Shown here piece by piece: positions 29,055 to 37,623 of a stretch of DNA of 64,000 nt. The stretch is from Ktedonobacteria bacterium brp13 (GTDB lineage: Bacteria > Chloroflexota > Ktedonobacteria > Ktedonobacterales > Ktedonobacteraceae). Below the pieces are notes generated by a model that had not been told where the DNA came from, ran no database searches, and worked only from the letters and a program-made list of their open reading frames with translations. The translations under genes and the position numbers were made by a program. The stretch covers positions 5,146,001 through 5,210,000 of the forward strand of contig AP024096.1 in the NCBI GenBank assembly GCA_015099395.1. The letters are read 5' to 3'. Numbering within the stretch: position 1 is the first letter of the stretch; every line of letters starts with the position of its first letter.

Positions 29055-30386
29055 ATGAAGAACCATCCAGACCAACAACAAGAGCATGCCAGCAAAACAA
29101 TGCCCCATGTCGTCATTATTGGTGCCGGCTTTGGCGGCCTGCAGGTAGCGTTAGATCTCGCAGACGCGCCAGTACGCGTGACCGTCGTCGATCGTACCAA
29201 TCATCACCTTTTTCAACCGCTCCTCTATCAAGTTGCAACCGGCACTATCTCACCAGCTGAGATCAGCGCTCCAGTTCGCCATATCTTGAGGAAGCAGAAG
29301 CACACGAACGTCATCATGGCTGAAGTGACTAACGTAGATACTGAGCGGCAGCTGGTATGGATGGATGAGCAGTCATTACACTATGACTATCTGGTCGTCG
29401 CCGCTGGCTCGCATGAAAACTACTTCGGACACGATGAATGGCGCACCTATAGTCACAGTCTCAAAACAATTGAAGACGCACGTAATATTAGACAGCAGCT
29501 CTTCGAGGCCTTTGAAAAGGCTGAGATAGCGCACGATGAGCAGATAGCACGTGAGCTGCTGACCTTTGTGATCGTCGGTGCAGGTCCGACCGGCGTTGAG
29601 CTGGCTGGCGATATCGCTGATCTCGCCCACAAAGTCCTCCCACAGGAGTTCCGCCACGTCGATCTACACATGACACGCATCATTCTGGTCGAGGCGCTAC
29701 CACGCATCCTACCGGCCTTCCCTGAAACGTTAGCAGAAAAAGCCCATAAGAAGCTACGAGAGATGGGCGTAGAGATCAAGACGCAGCAAGGGGTCACCCG
29801 TATTGATGGAGAGGGCGTCAAAGCAGGCGAAGAGTTTATTCGCACACAGACTATCTTCTGGACGGCTGGCGTACAGGCCTCAGAGGTCTCCTCATGGCTG
29901 GGTGAGAGCGTCGATCGGGCGGGACGTATCTCAGTGGGAGCAAACCTGAATATCGCTCACCACCCCAATGTGTTTGTCATCGGCGATAATGCCAGCTATA
30001 TTCAGAATAACAGGCCACTGCCAGCTGTAGCCCCCGTCGCACAGCAACAGGGTAGCTACGTTGCACGCTTTATCAAGCAGCAACTCGCACCACAGAGCGG
30101 ACAGAAGCCGCTGGATACATTCGTTTATCACGATAAGGGTGCGATGTGCGCCATTGGAACGGACTTCGGCATCCTCAAAGTTGGTCGCACCGAGATGGCA
30201 GGCTTCTTCGCCTGGATCGCCTGGCTCTTAGTCCATATCTTGAGACTGATCAGTTTCGAGAATCGCCTCATCGTCATGTTGCAATGGGGTTGGGCCTACC
30301 TCTCCTCGCAGCGTCGTGTGCGCCTGATCACCACCTCGAAAGCAAAAACAAAGAGCCAGCTCCCCAAAGAGCCGGTCCACGTCTAA
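29055..30386 (+). CDS. ndh: Type II NADH dehydrogenase (NDH-2)
   Basis: The 443-residue flavoprotein passes electrons from NADH to quinone at the membrane without pumping protons. The FAD-binding GAGFGGLQVALDLA near residue 21, HHLFQPLLYQVATGTISPAEIS, the NADH-binding VIVGAGPTGVELAGDIAD, IFWTAGVQASEVS and VFVIGDNASY are present. A hydrophobic C-terminal segment (FFAWIAWLLVHILRLISF) would anchor it. GGAAGGAG precedes the ATG. It is monocistronic, followed by a hairpin. Confidence 0.94.
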   Translation: MKNHPDQQQEHASKTMPHVVIIGAGFGGLQVALDLADAPVRVTVVDRTNHHLFQPLLYQVATGTISPAEISAPVRHILRKQKHTNVIMAEVTNVDTERQLVWMDEQSLHYDYLVVAAGSHENYFGHDEWRTYSHSLKTIEDARNIRQQLFEAFEKAEIAHDEQIARELLTFVIVGAGPTGVELAGDIADLAHKVLPQEFRHVDLHMTRIILVEALPRILPAFPETLAEKAHKKLREMGVEIKTQQGVTRIDGEGVKAGEEFIRTQTIFWTAGVQASEVSSWLGESVDRAGRISVGANLNIAHHPNVFVIGDNASYIQNNRPLPAVAPVAQQQGSYVARFIKQQLAPQSGQKPLDTFVYHDKGAMCAIGTDFGILKVGRTEMAGFFAWIAWLLVHILRLISFENRLIVMLQWGWAYLSSQRRVRLITTSKAKTKSQLPKEPVHV

Positions 30387-30407
30387 CGCTGACCTGTAAT
30401 GTGCAAA

Positions 30408-30439
30408 GAGCCGGTAAGATAGCTTTGTCTTACCGGCTC
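30408..30439. terminator. Hairpin after ndh, related to the esterase terminator
   Basis: GAGCCGGTAAGA (30408-30419) pairs with TCTTACCGGCTC (30428-30439). The element and its flank (GACCTGTAATGT) recur at 34601-34646 behind the esterase gene. On the rightward strand no T-run follows; on the leftward strand a short one does. It probably ends the leftward gene at 30500 and may also stop ndh. Confidence 0.55.
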
Positions 30440-30499
30440 CTGCTGATGCGGGGAACCTCACATGAGTCAAAGTTTCACCCGCAAGGACAGAGACCATTA

Positions 30500-31393
30500 T
30501 TAGAATGAAGTACTTCCATTAGCAACTGAAAAACCTGGTGCACCCACGGAAAACTGCCACTGACTCACTAGTCCTGAACACATCGGAAGATTCAAAGAGC
30601 TCTGTGTAAACGACTGCCAGATAAAATTCCCTGTTTCAGTAAACCCTCCATCTACAGCCACAAAATTTCTGCAAATATAGTAATAGCGAAAGTTCGTATG
30701 TGCATCTGCCGGTGCATTAATATTCACCAGCGGACCAATCCATTGCAACGAAAGCACACGATCTATTGGTATCTTTGGTACAACGACGATATGTAAAGCA
30801 GGCGCATGACCACCAAGAGGATCAAAATCGGTATAGGTATTCTTTTTGATAAGGTGCGTAAACTTTACAGCAAACGCTAACGTCATCGATCCACTCATCG
30901 TCAGAGGAAAATCCTGGAGTATAGAGACGGTCTGCCCAGGATTCAAAGATGACATTGCGGGAGGACAACTCATAAAGGCATTGTTTATCGGCATAAGATA
31001 CTGAGGCTTACTTCCACCCGTAACAGCCACGCCAAGAGCACCAGTACACGGAACGTTCGCAAGAACCCCATCTACCTCAAAGCTCGTCTTGTTATGGTTG
31101 GTTAATGTTAAACGCACTTCAAGCAATTCACTCAGGAAATAGGGACCCGGTGTAATTTGCATAGACTCCTCGATACCATTCATCTGCGTGGTGACGGTCG
31201 TTGCCGGGCCAACGGCACCAATCGCCGCTGAAGTCCCTAGCGTACTGGCCGGCGATGCGGAATGATAAAAAAATATCCAGGTACTGCTAACAAGGACAAT
31301 TACTATAAGCAAAATTATCCATACTCGAAGAGGCATTACATTGCGCACACGTAGAAATATTCGCTGCGCAAGCTGGAATAATGTTTTAAGCAT
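30500..31393 (-). CDS. Membrane-anchored protein of unknown function
   Basis: About 297 residues from an ATG at 31393 (MLKTLFQLAQR), with one N-terminal membrane helix (VWIILLIVIVLVSSTWIFFY) and an extracellular beta-rich region with no recognised domain; it has paired cysteines (VPCTGALG, MSCPPAM, YICRN, LPMCSG) that suggest disulfides. The frame stays open to 31495. GAGGAG directly abuts the ATG, so translation may depend on an upstream leader frame. Not recognised further. Confidence 0.6.
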   Translation of the reverse strand: MLKTLFQLAQRIFLRVRNVMPLRVWIILLIVIVLVSSTWIFFYHSASPASTLGTSAAIGAVGPATTVTTQMNGIEESMQITPGPYFLSELLEVRLTLTNHNKTSFEVDGVLANVPCTGALGVAVTGGSKPQYLMPINNAFMSCPPAMSSLNPGQTVSILQDFPLTMSGSMTLAFAVKFTHLIKKNTYTDFDPLGGHAPALHIVVVPKIPIDRVLSLQWIGPLVNINAPADAHTNFRYYYICRNFVAVDGGFTETGNFIWQSFTQSSLNLPMCSGLVSQWQFSVGAPGFSVANGSTSF

Positions 31394-31452
31394 CTCCTCT
31401 GGTTCTCCGCTTTCGAGAATATTTAAAGGACATTGAAGTTTTACAATGTCCT
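31386..31452 (-). other. Possible leader peptide and hairpin before the membrane protein
   Basis: Read leftward, AAGGAGG (31450-31456) begins a hairpin AGGACATTG/CAATGTCCT (31444-31452 with 31427-31435). Its 3' arm contains an ATG (31433) that opens a 15-codon frame, MSFKYSRKRRTRGDA, stopping at 31386. That stop lies 8 bases inside the next gene, whose ATG is at 31393. The arrangement fits translational coupling, but no homology supports the peptide. Confidence 0.3.
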
Positions 31453-31522
31453 CCTTATTATAAATTATAAGATATTTAAAATGGTGCAAAACCACCCAGA
31501 AACAGCACCCAAAATGAGATTT

Positions 31523-31738
31523 CTAGATGTTGGAGCGTAGTAACCAGAAGACATTCTGCACGCCGTTCTCTTTCAGCACATCGTAAAATGCCTGTGCCCC
31601 CAGGTCCAGAAAGTATTGGTACCGACGACCAGCATCAATATAGATCGCCGTCATCGTGCGTAGCGACTCCACATGCTGCGGCGCCATACGCACCGGGTCC
31701 CATTGCAACCAGCGTGCCCAGACCTCCGGGATCAACTC
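31523..31738 (-). pseudogene. Duplicated 3' fragment of the esterase gene
   Basis: About 67 codons (IPEVWARWLQWDPVRMAPQ ... VLKENGVQNVF) nearly repeat the esterase at 34659-35690. The copy begins in the middle of that gene, breaks after QNVF where the parent continues FELFDGTHSAIEY, and lacks the catalytic serine. A few single-base differences show some age. It is not functional. Confidence 0.85.
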
Positions 31739-31767
31739 ATCGTGAGGGTGAGGAGATCAAAATCGTT

Positions 31768-32649
31768 TCAAGCCGATTTCCGTTCATCGCTCTGCTTGAG
31801 CGGTTTGATGATTTCATGAAGTACACGTGGGATGACCTCTTCCTGTTGGTAGAATGCAGCAATATTCACGACAATATGGGTTGCCCCGGCCTCAATAAAG
31901 CTTTGTGCCGTCTCACGTGCTTGACGAAAAGCTGCATCAGCCGGATTGATTATAAACGAGGCTAAGCGTTCAAGCGTGCTGGGGTCACGCCCGATGGCTT
32001 CACAGTGCTGCGCCAGCCGAGCGTTCTTCTCGCGAAAATCCTCGGCTGTTTGGGACATGGAAACCCACACATTCGCATGTTTGGCAACGACCCGAAGCAT
32101 GTGGTCGCCAGCTGCGGCAATAAAGATCGGAGGAAACGGACTTTGCTGAGGCTTCGGTTCGCTATGGGCCTCGTGTAATCGATAGTAGCGACCGTCAAAG
32201 GTCGGGGTGGTCTCCGTCCAAAGCTGCCGGATGACCTGGCAGGCTTCATCGAGCCGTCTGACTCGTTCGCCTGCGCTCGGAAAGGCCAGGCCATAGCCCC
32301 GATGTTCTTGTTCATGCCAGGCAGCTCCTATGCCAAAATTGAGCCTCCCTTTCGAGATATGATCCACCGTGACGGCTTGTCTGGCCAAAATGGCGGGATG
32401 ACGATACGTATTGCCCGTCATCAGATGTCCCAGACGCACCCGCTCTGTCTGTGCGGCCAGTGCTGCGAGCAAGGTCCAGCTTTCAAAACAGGGGCCATTT
32501 GGATCCCCTCCCAAAGGCATAAAGTGGTCGAAGAGCCACATATGGTCAATCAGGGGTTCACGGTCTGCCTCTAACCAGATCTCAAGGAGTCGTTGGTAGC
32601 TGATATGCTGTTGCGGAGCTTGAATGCCGAAGTGTAATTGGTTGTTCAT
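31768..32649 (-). CDS. LLM-class flavin-dependent oxidoreductase
   Basis: The 293-residue luciferase-like protein (LHFGIQAPQQHISYQRLLEI, WLFDHFMPLGGDP, TERVRLGHLMTGNTYRHPAILARQAVT, RLNFGIGAAWHEQEH, FIAAAGDHMLRVVAKHANVW) matches the F420- or FMN-dependent group. The substrate is unknown. The ATG at 32649 follows AAAGAGAGAA. The cassette is flanked by 13-base direct repeats (31730-31742, 32680-32692) and lies downstream of an SDR gene in the same direction, so both may share the strong promoter at 33612-33640. Confidence 0.9.
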   Translation of the reverse strand: MNNQLHFGIQAPQQHISYQRLLEIWLEADREPLIDHMWLFDHFMPLGGDPNGPCFESWTLLAALAAQTERVRLGHLMTGNTYRHPAILARQAVTVDHISKGRLNFGIGAAWHEQEHRGYGLAFPSAGERVRRLDEACQVIRQLWTETTPTFDGRYYRLHEAHSEPKPQQSPFPPIFIAAAGDHMLRVVAKHANVWVSMSQTAEDFREKNARLAQHCEAIGRDPSTLERLASFIINPADAAFRQARETAQSFIEAGATHIVVNIAAFYQQEEVIPRVLHEIIKPLKQSDERKSA

Positions 32650-32814
32650 CGGTTCTCTCTTTCTCTTCTGGTGTGCCACGATCAACTCATCGGGTGTACG
32701 GCCCCGCTTTAGCGGGCCCGTAGCTCTAGCCGGATTCATTTGTCGAAAATCATGAGGGCGTCCGGCAGGCAAAAATGCTTCGCGCACCCCATGTGCAAGA
32801 GCAGCAAAAGCTCA

Positions 32815-33525
32815 TTAATCCATATATTGCTCATCTGGCTCATGTAAAGCTGCGGCCAAGATTTTCTCTGCGACAAATTCAGGAGTATCAGCAACGGGAG
32901 AACCTTGTCGCTGCTGCTGCTGACCACGCTGATGGCCCAGAGCGTTTTTGCCAAAATCCGTTGCGGTTGAGCGCGGATAGACGGTAATCACCCGGATATG
33001 CTCTGAGGCTAATTCACCTCGTGCCGTATCGGAAAGCATGTTCAAAGCGGCTTTGGTAGCTGCATAGGCTGCCAATCCAGCAATACTCATCTTGGAGACC
33101 ACCGAACTGATATTGATGATCAGTCCCCCCCCTTGCTCTCGCATGAGAGGGATCACAGCTTGCATAGCTGCTAATGGTCCAAACACATTGAGGTCAAGGA
33201 TCCTGTGGAAGTCATCAGGATTGAGGTCAGCGATCGTGCCAACTGCAGCTTGTCCTACGTTATTGATGAGCACATCCAGGCGACCAAAGTGGCACACCGT
33301 CTCCTCGATGATTCGTTGAACTTGCTTCGGATCGCTCACGTCAGCAGGCAGAGCGACAGCGTCACTTCCCTGGCTCTGCAATTCCTCGGCGAGATGATTG
33401 AGTGCATCGGCAGATCGAGCTACCAGTGCTAATTTAGCACCAGCAGTGGCAAAGCGGCGTACTGTGGCTAAGCCGATACCAGCGGATGCTCCAGTAATAA
33501 GAACGACCTTGTCACGAATTTCCAT
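32815..33525 (-). CDS. Short-chain dehydrogenase/reductase
   Basis: The 236-residue protein has the NAD(P)-binding TGASAGIGLATV, the structural NNVGQAAV, the catalytic Ser in INISSVVSK and Y-x-x-x-K in AAYAATKAAL. The sequence is a typical ketoacyl-reductase-like SDR, without a clear substrate. The ATG at 33525 follows AAAGGGAT. It lies about 80 bases downstream of a perfect consensus promoter with operator dyads. The C-terminus (EPDEQYMD) appears complete. Confidence 0.9.
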   Translation of the reverse strand: MEIRDKVVLITGASAGIGLATVRRFATAGAKLALVARSADALNHLAEELQSQGSDAVALPADVSDPKQVQRIIEETVCHFGRLDVLINNVGQAAVGTIADLNPDDFHRILDLNVFGPLAAMQAVIPLMREQGGGLIINISSVVSKMSIAGLAAYAATKAALNMLSDTARGELASEHIRVITVYPRSTATDFGKNALGHQRGQQQQRQGSPVADTPEFVAEKILAAALHEPDEQYMD

Positions 33526-33577
33526 AAGAAATATCCCTTTCTTTGGGTGGGGTACGGCATGACCGTATTCCTCCATG

Positions 33578-33640
33578 GTATAATATTAATCGGAGCACTG
33601 CTCCGATTAATATTATACGGAACGTTGTTCCGTTTGTCAA
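33578..33640 (-). promoter_or_regulatory. Perfect consensus promoter with two operator dyads
   Basis: On the leftward strand TTGACA (33635-33640), a 17-base spacer and TATAAT (33612-33617) match the sigma-70 consensus exactly. The spacer is itself a dyad (CGGAAC-AAC-GTTCCG). The -10 and start region lie in a 41-base palindrome with 20-bp perfect arms (33578-33597 and 33599-33618). This is the layout of a TetR-type repressor site. It drives the SDR gene. No intact repressor gene is adjacent. Confidence 0.85.
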
Positions 33641-33668
33641 GCTATTGTTTGAAGGAGGGAATGAAGCG

Positions 33669-33761
33669 ATGACCACCATCGACGAGGGAGCGGGGCAACT
33701 CCAGGAAAGGCCATGCGTGAATACACACCAGCAGAGAGGGCAAAGCAAGCATGAGCAATGA
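33669..33761 (+). other. Short 30-codon frame, possible stub of a lost gene
   Basis: An ATG at 33669 with GGAGGGA 6-8 bases upstream opens MTTIDEGAGQLQERPCVNTH... and stops at 33761, overlapping the start of the DUF6262-like gene. Good initiation signals and its position opposite the SDR suggest the stub of a divergently encoded gene, or the tail of a lost upstream transposition gene. No homology is recognised. Confidence 0.3.
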
Positions 33762-34195
33762 AACCACAGCCCAGCTAAATACGCATGGACTCCTGGCATA
33801 TGCGCATCGCAAAGCCGAGGAAACCCAGAAGCGGGTTCATCAGGCTATTGACCAGCTCCTGCGAGAACAACAAGTTGTGAATTTCAACACGGTAGCAAAG
33901 GCCGCAAACGTGACCAAGAGCTACCTTTACGCCCACCAGGAAGTGCGAGAGCGCATTGAAGTTCTCCGCATACAGCAAAGCAAGGAACGGCTTGAGCAAC
34001 AGTGGGCAGAACGGCAACAGCACCAGGCTTGAGCAACAGTGGGCAGAACGGCAACAGCACCAGGCTCGAACCGACAAAACCAAAGAGGTGTTACTGGCCG
34101 CCAAGGATCGGCGGATCAAAGCACTGGAGGCGGAAAATCGCCAGCTCAAAGAGGAACTAAAGATCACGCGTGGGAAGTTGTATGAGCAGGTGTGA
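33751..34195 (+). pseudogene. DUF6262/TnpC-like transposition protein, frameshifted
   Basis: The N-terminal frame (AEETQKRVHQAIDQLLREQQ, VNFNTVAKAANVTKSYLY, VRERIEVLR) resembles the DUF6262 proteins carried by Tn554-like elements with two integrases. A 37-base unit (33991-34027) is duplicated directly (34028-34064), shifting the frame and creating a stop at 34030-34032. The original tail, a coiled coil ending ELKITRGKLYEQV, continues in the other frame to 34195. No integrase gene remains. Confidence 0.75.
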
Positions 34196-34342
34196 AAGAG
34201 ACAGAGCAAACCAGGACTCGTGAGACGCTCAAATCATATTGGGGAGTCTGAGGGGCCTGGCTCCTCAGCAGGGGTCCAGGGGGCAGGCCCCCTGGCCTCA
34301 GCGGAGCGTGCGGACCTGCCTGGCGCGGAGGGATGGAGAGGG

Positions 34343-34399
34343 TCTCAGGGAGAGGAAGGGAACGCATCGCAATGCATGGTTCCTTTCCTCTCCCTGAGA
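34343..34399. repeat. Long hairpin downstream of the DUF6262 remnant
   Basis: Arms 34343-34363 and 34379-34399 pair over 21 bp with one mismatch; the loop holds a further GCATcgcaATGC dyad. A second G/C-rich dyad (CCAGGGGGcaggCCCCCTGG) lies near 34280. The stretch 34196-34613 holds no credible gene. These may be the end structures or terminator of the lost transposon. Confidence 0.6.
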
Positions 34400-34613
34400 T
34401 GCCGGGTCTCGATGGGTGTAGCACGCAAATCTTTCACATTGGACATATCAACAATGTTATTCGTGCGTATTCTACTGCCGAGCGAAAATGCGTCTCCAGG
34501 CGGCGGGCATTCTTCACTGGATATGTTAGCCCATTTGGACCCTCGACGTTGGCCAGTTCGAAGGCTCCATCGGCGTAAAGGATGTTACGGTCCAGCCTCG
34601 ACCTGTAATGTAC

Positions 34614-34646
34614 AAAAAGCCGGTAAGATAGCTTTATCTTACCGGC
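34614..34646 (-). terminator. Intrinsic terminator of the esterase gene
   Basis: On the leftward strand GCCGGTAAGATA pairs with TATCTTACCGGC around a 4-base loop (34619-34646), followed by five T residues (34618-34614), 13 bases after the esterase stop. Confidence 0.88.
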
Positions 34647-34658
34647 CACACGAGTCCG

Positions 34659-35690
34659 CTATAAAGCAGGCGAGAGCCGCTCAGCCAGATACTTCAAGCT
34701 CAGCGGATAACGATACTCGATCGCGGAATGCGTGCCATCAAACAGTTCAAAGAAGACATTCTGCACGCCGTTCTCTTTCAGCACATCGTAAAATGCCTGT
34801 GCCCCCAGGTCCAGAAAGTATTGGTCCCGGCGACCAGCATCAATATAGATCGCCGTCATCGTTCGTAGCGACTCCACATGCTGCGGTGCCATACGCACCG
34901 GGTCCCATTGCAACCAGCGTGCCCAGACCTCCGGGATCAACTCACCCGTCTTAAGGTCATAGGGCAACCGTACCGTCCCATCGGGGTCCGCCGAGTAGCA
35001 GGCAGCCATACAGTAATCGTTCATTGGCCCGGCATCGTCACCACGCGCAAAGGCCGGACGCGTCGGAAACTCACGCCAGAACTGTTCGTAGGAGCTATTA
35101 TAATAGTCACGCAAGGCGCGTACAGATTGCCTGAAGTCTGGTAGATAGCAGGTTTCAAAAAGGGCGTCGCCAGCGTGTGTCGCCAGGCCACCCCAGAGGT
35201 CCGGGCGCAACATTGGCGTAATCATCGCTCCATAGCCACCACTCGACTTGCCAGCGATCCCACGATGTTCACGCTGCGCCAATGTCCGATAGTGTGCATC
35301 GACCCAGGGGACAACCTCATCGCAGAGATAAGTATGATAGCGGCCCGTAGCCGGCGAATCCACAAACTGACTACCACCATACGACGTCCAGCAATCGACC
35401 CAGACCAGGATACACGGTGGTGCCTCGTTCCGCGCAAAAAGCTCATCAGCCAGTTCAGGAAAGTTCTTACGGAAGGCAGAACGGTTGCGCCACATATCCA
35501 ACTGGCCGGTCAAGCCCTGGATCATATAGATAGTAGGGTAGCGCCGCTCAGTCTCAGTATCGTAGCCAGGAGGCAGATAGACCCAGAGCGGCCTCTGGAA
35601 AGGATCGTGCAAAGGATTATTCTTGAGCACCTCACTCTCAAAGACATGCTCGTCAAAGCGACCACTCAGTGAGACAGACCATGGTAACAT
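34659..35690 (-). CDS. Esterase D-like alpha/beta hydrolase
   Basis: The 343-residue protein resembles the putative-esterase family (EstD/Fes/antigen 85-like): LWVYLPPGYD, YPTIYMIQGLTGQLDMW, nucleophile elbow IAGKSSGGYGAM, and a terminal His in DGTHSAIEY. It hydrolyses an ester of unknown kind; no signal peptide is visible. The ATG at 35690 is preferred since AGAGGA stands 7 bases upstream; the ATG two codons earlier touches that site. Its 3' part is duplicated at 31523-31738. Confidence 0.87.
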   Translation of the reverse strand: MLPWSVSLSGRFDEHVFESEVLKNNPLHDPFQRPLWVYLPPGYDTETERRYPTIYMIQGLTGQLDMWRNRSAFRKNFPELADELFARNEAPPCILVWVDCWTSYGGSQFVDSPATGRYHTYLCDEVVPWVDAHYRTLAQREHRGIAGKSSGGYGAMITPMLRPDLWGGLATHAGDALFETCYLPDFRQSVRALRDYYNSSYEQFWREFPTRPAFARGDDAGPMNDYCMAACYSADPDGTVRLPYDLKTGELIPEVWARWLQWDPVRMAPQHVESLRTMTAIYIDAGRRDQYFLDLGAQAFYDVLKENGVQNVFFELFDGTHSAIEYRYPLSLKYLAERLSPAL

Positions 35691-35775
35691 AAGCATTCCT
35701 CTTTATCTATACTACATAAAAAGACAGCCCTCTGTCTTACTTCAGTGTAACACGTATCCGCCCGGGCAACGCAAG

Positions 35776-35822
35776 ACCCCGAACGCTGCGAACCAGGATT
35801 GAGAGTTCGCAGCGTTCGGGGT
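35776..35822. repeat. Perfect 17-bp inverted repeat
   Basis: Arms 35776-35792 and 35806-35822 (ACCCCGAACGCTGCGAA and its complement) around a 13-base loop. It sits exactly at the broken edge of a response-regulator fragment, as would an inserted palindromic element or a terminator. Confidence 0.75.
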
Positions 35823-35824
35823 GA

Positions 35825-36043
35825 ACTCATGAAGCCCTGCTCAGACGGGTCTGGGGCACCGAGTATCGCAGTGAAACTGAATATCTACGCGTCTACATCG
35901 GTCGCCTGCGGCGCAAACTCGAAAATAATCCTGCTCAGCCAGCTCATGTCTTAACTGAGCCAGGGGTTGGCTATTACATGGTGAAAATGGAAAAATCACC
36001 ACCGTTTTTCAGGGAGGAAGTATGTTTCATTCTAGCACAGTAG
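35825..36043 (+). pseudogene. C-terminal remnant of an OmpR/KdpE-type response regulator
   Basis: The open frame reads THEALLRRVWGTEYRSE, YLRVYIGRLRRKLE, TEPGVGYYMV. This is the second half of the winged-helix DNA-binding domain of the OmpR/PhoB family, closest in pattern to KdpE. The receiver domain and the start are absent, and a 17-bp hairpin stands at the break. Its tail overlaps the start of the following transposase gene by 22 bases. Confidence 0.85.
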
Positions 36044-36408
36044 AGCAACGAGTTCAGTGGGTCAGCCAATTGCTGGTAAATACACGACCACATGGGTTGG
36101 TCAGTAAGTTGAGTCACACCAATCAGGTCTCGCGTCAGACCTTGTATCGATGGAAAGAGAAAGACTCTCTATGTCAAGCCCTTTTGAGACCAATTTGAAG
36201 CATGAGAAAAAATCAGGCGGAAAGAGGAGGAGAAATGTCTTCAACAAGGCATGAGCAAGTATACCACGCCGCTCACAGCTGTCAAGCCGCTTCGCTTTCC
36301 TTGACAGCCGCTCACTTACGTGGTCTTTTTTGGGCATGCCAAGTTGAAAGCCAAAGAACAGCAGGTTTTTTGGCTCGTCTGAGAAGGATGCACCATCATC
36401 AAAAGGTG

Positions 36409-37623
36409 CTAAGCCGCTCGGCGTGCATGCTGCTGTTGCGCTTGCTCAAAGGTGGCCGTCTGATAACACTCTCGATGCAGCCACATGGCAAAGATAATCC
36501 TGACCCACGCATTGGCAAGCGCCCGCACGGCGACGGTATGGCTTTTGCCTTCAGCGCGTTTGTGCCGATAATACTGCTTGGCCCACGGTTCACTTTGCGT
36601 TGTCTGCCACGCGAATTGGTGCAAAGCGTTGCGCAAGGGTTTGATACAGCCCAAGCGGCGATGAGCTTTGGAGTACGTCCCGCTTTGAAACAGGACGGGC
36701 GAGGTTCCAGCCAAAGCTTGCAGACTGCTCGCATTCTGGTAGCGAGAGCGATCATCGCCGATTTCTGCCAGCAGTCGCGGGGCCAGATGTTGGCCTGCAC
36801 GCGGCAAGCTGGCAAAAATCTCATGGTCTGCGTGGGTCAAAAAAAGGGCGTCAATCTCCTTGTCATACTGCGCAATTTGCTCGATCAGCGGCAGCAGTTG
36901 ACTCACCAGTACGACCATCAAACGCGATTTGGCGCGGGTGGTGACGGAATCGGCCTGCAAATGGGGTTGGTGCAGCTGCTCAAAAATGGTGAGTGCTACG
37001 GTCGTCGGATTGGGATGCTTGCTTTGTCTGAGCACCTCCTGGATCTGTTTAGACGAAGCGGCCATTGCTTCCTGCGGAGTGGGATAGGTTTGCAAGAACT
37101 GCAATGTGCACTTTTGTTGCAGTTTCGTAAACAGTTCCAAGGCAACCGGGTAATACGCCTTGAGGCAGGCGGTGAGCTGATTGACCAGACGTGTTTGCAT
37201 CTGGATCAACGCATCTTGATCGCGGGTGAGCAGTTTGAGCTCTCGAATCTTCTCGCTATCAGGAATGAGCCGATGCAAATCAGCCAAGTCAGCACGTCCG
37301 GTCTTGGCCAGCAAGTAGGCATCAATCGTATCCGTCTTAGCTCCAGATGCGGAGCGCCGACGATCAACGGTGCGAGGGTTAACCGGATAGACCGGCCAGC
37401 CAGCCTCCAACAGCTGGGCGATCAACAGACCATGCGTGGTCTCGATGATACAAGCCATCTGTTCCTTGGACTCCGAGCCAACGATCTGTGCCAAGAAGGT
37501 GTTCAGCCTGCTCATTCCTTGAGGATTGTGATCGATACGAAGCGTCCCGACTTGACGCCCTTTCTCATCAATGACCAAGGCGTCATGGTGCGTGTCCGCC
37601 CAGTCAATACCGGCATACCACAT
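36409..37623 (-). CDS. IS110 transposase (DEDD recombinase)
   Basis: The 404-residue protein has the N-terminal RuvC-like DEDD domain (MWYAGIDWADTHHDALVID; MACIIETTHG; TDTIDAYLLAKTG) and the C-terminal Tnp2 domain (IFASLPRAGQHLAPRLLAEIGD, LQALAGTSPVLFQSGTYSK), where the catalytic serine lies. The ATG at 37623 follows GAGAGGAG; an open extension to 37938 lies partly outside the element. IS110 enzymes recombine DNA guided by a bridge RNA. The protein appears intact. Confidence 0.93.
   Translation of the reverse strand: MWYAGIDWADTHHDALVIDEKGRQVGTLRIDHNPQGMSRLNTFLAQIVGSESKEQMACIIETTHGLLIAQLLEAGWPVYPVNPRTVDRRRSASGAKTDTIDAYLLAKTGRADLADLHRLIPDSEKIRELKLLTRDQDALIQMQTRLVNQLTACLKAYYPVALELFTKLQQKCTLQFLQTYPTPQEAMAASSKQIQEVLRQSKHPNPTTVALTIFEQLHQPHLQADSVTTRAKSRLMVVLVSQLLPLIEQIAQYDKEIDALFLTHADHEIFASLPRAGQHLAPRLLAEIGDDRSRYQNASSLQALAGTSPVLFQSGTYSKAHRRLGCIKPLRNALHQFAWQTTQSEPWAKQYYRHKRAEGKSHTVAVRALANAWVRIIFAMWLHRECYQTATFEQAQQQHARRAA

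Noticed and set aside
35175..35672. A 165-codon frame antisense to the esterase gene
   Set aside because: Shadow of a well-supported gene.
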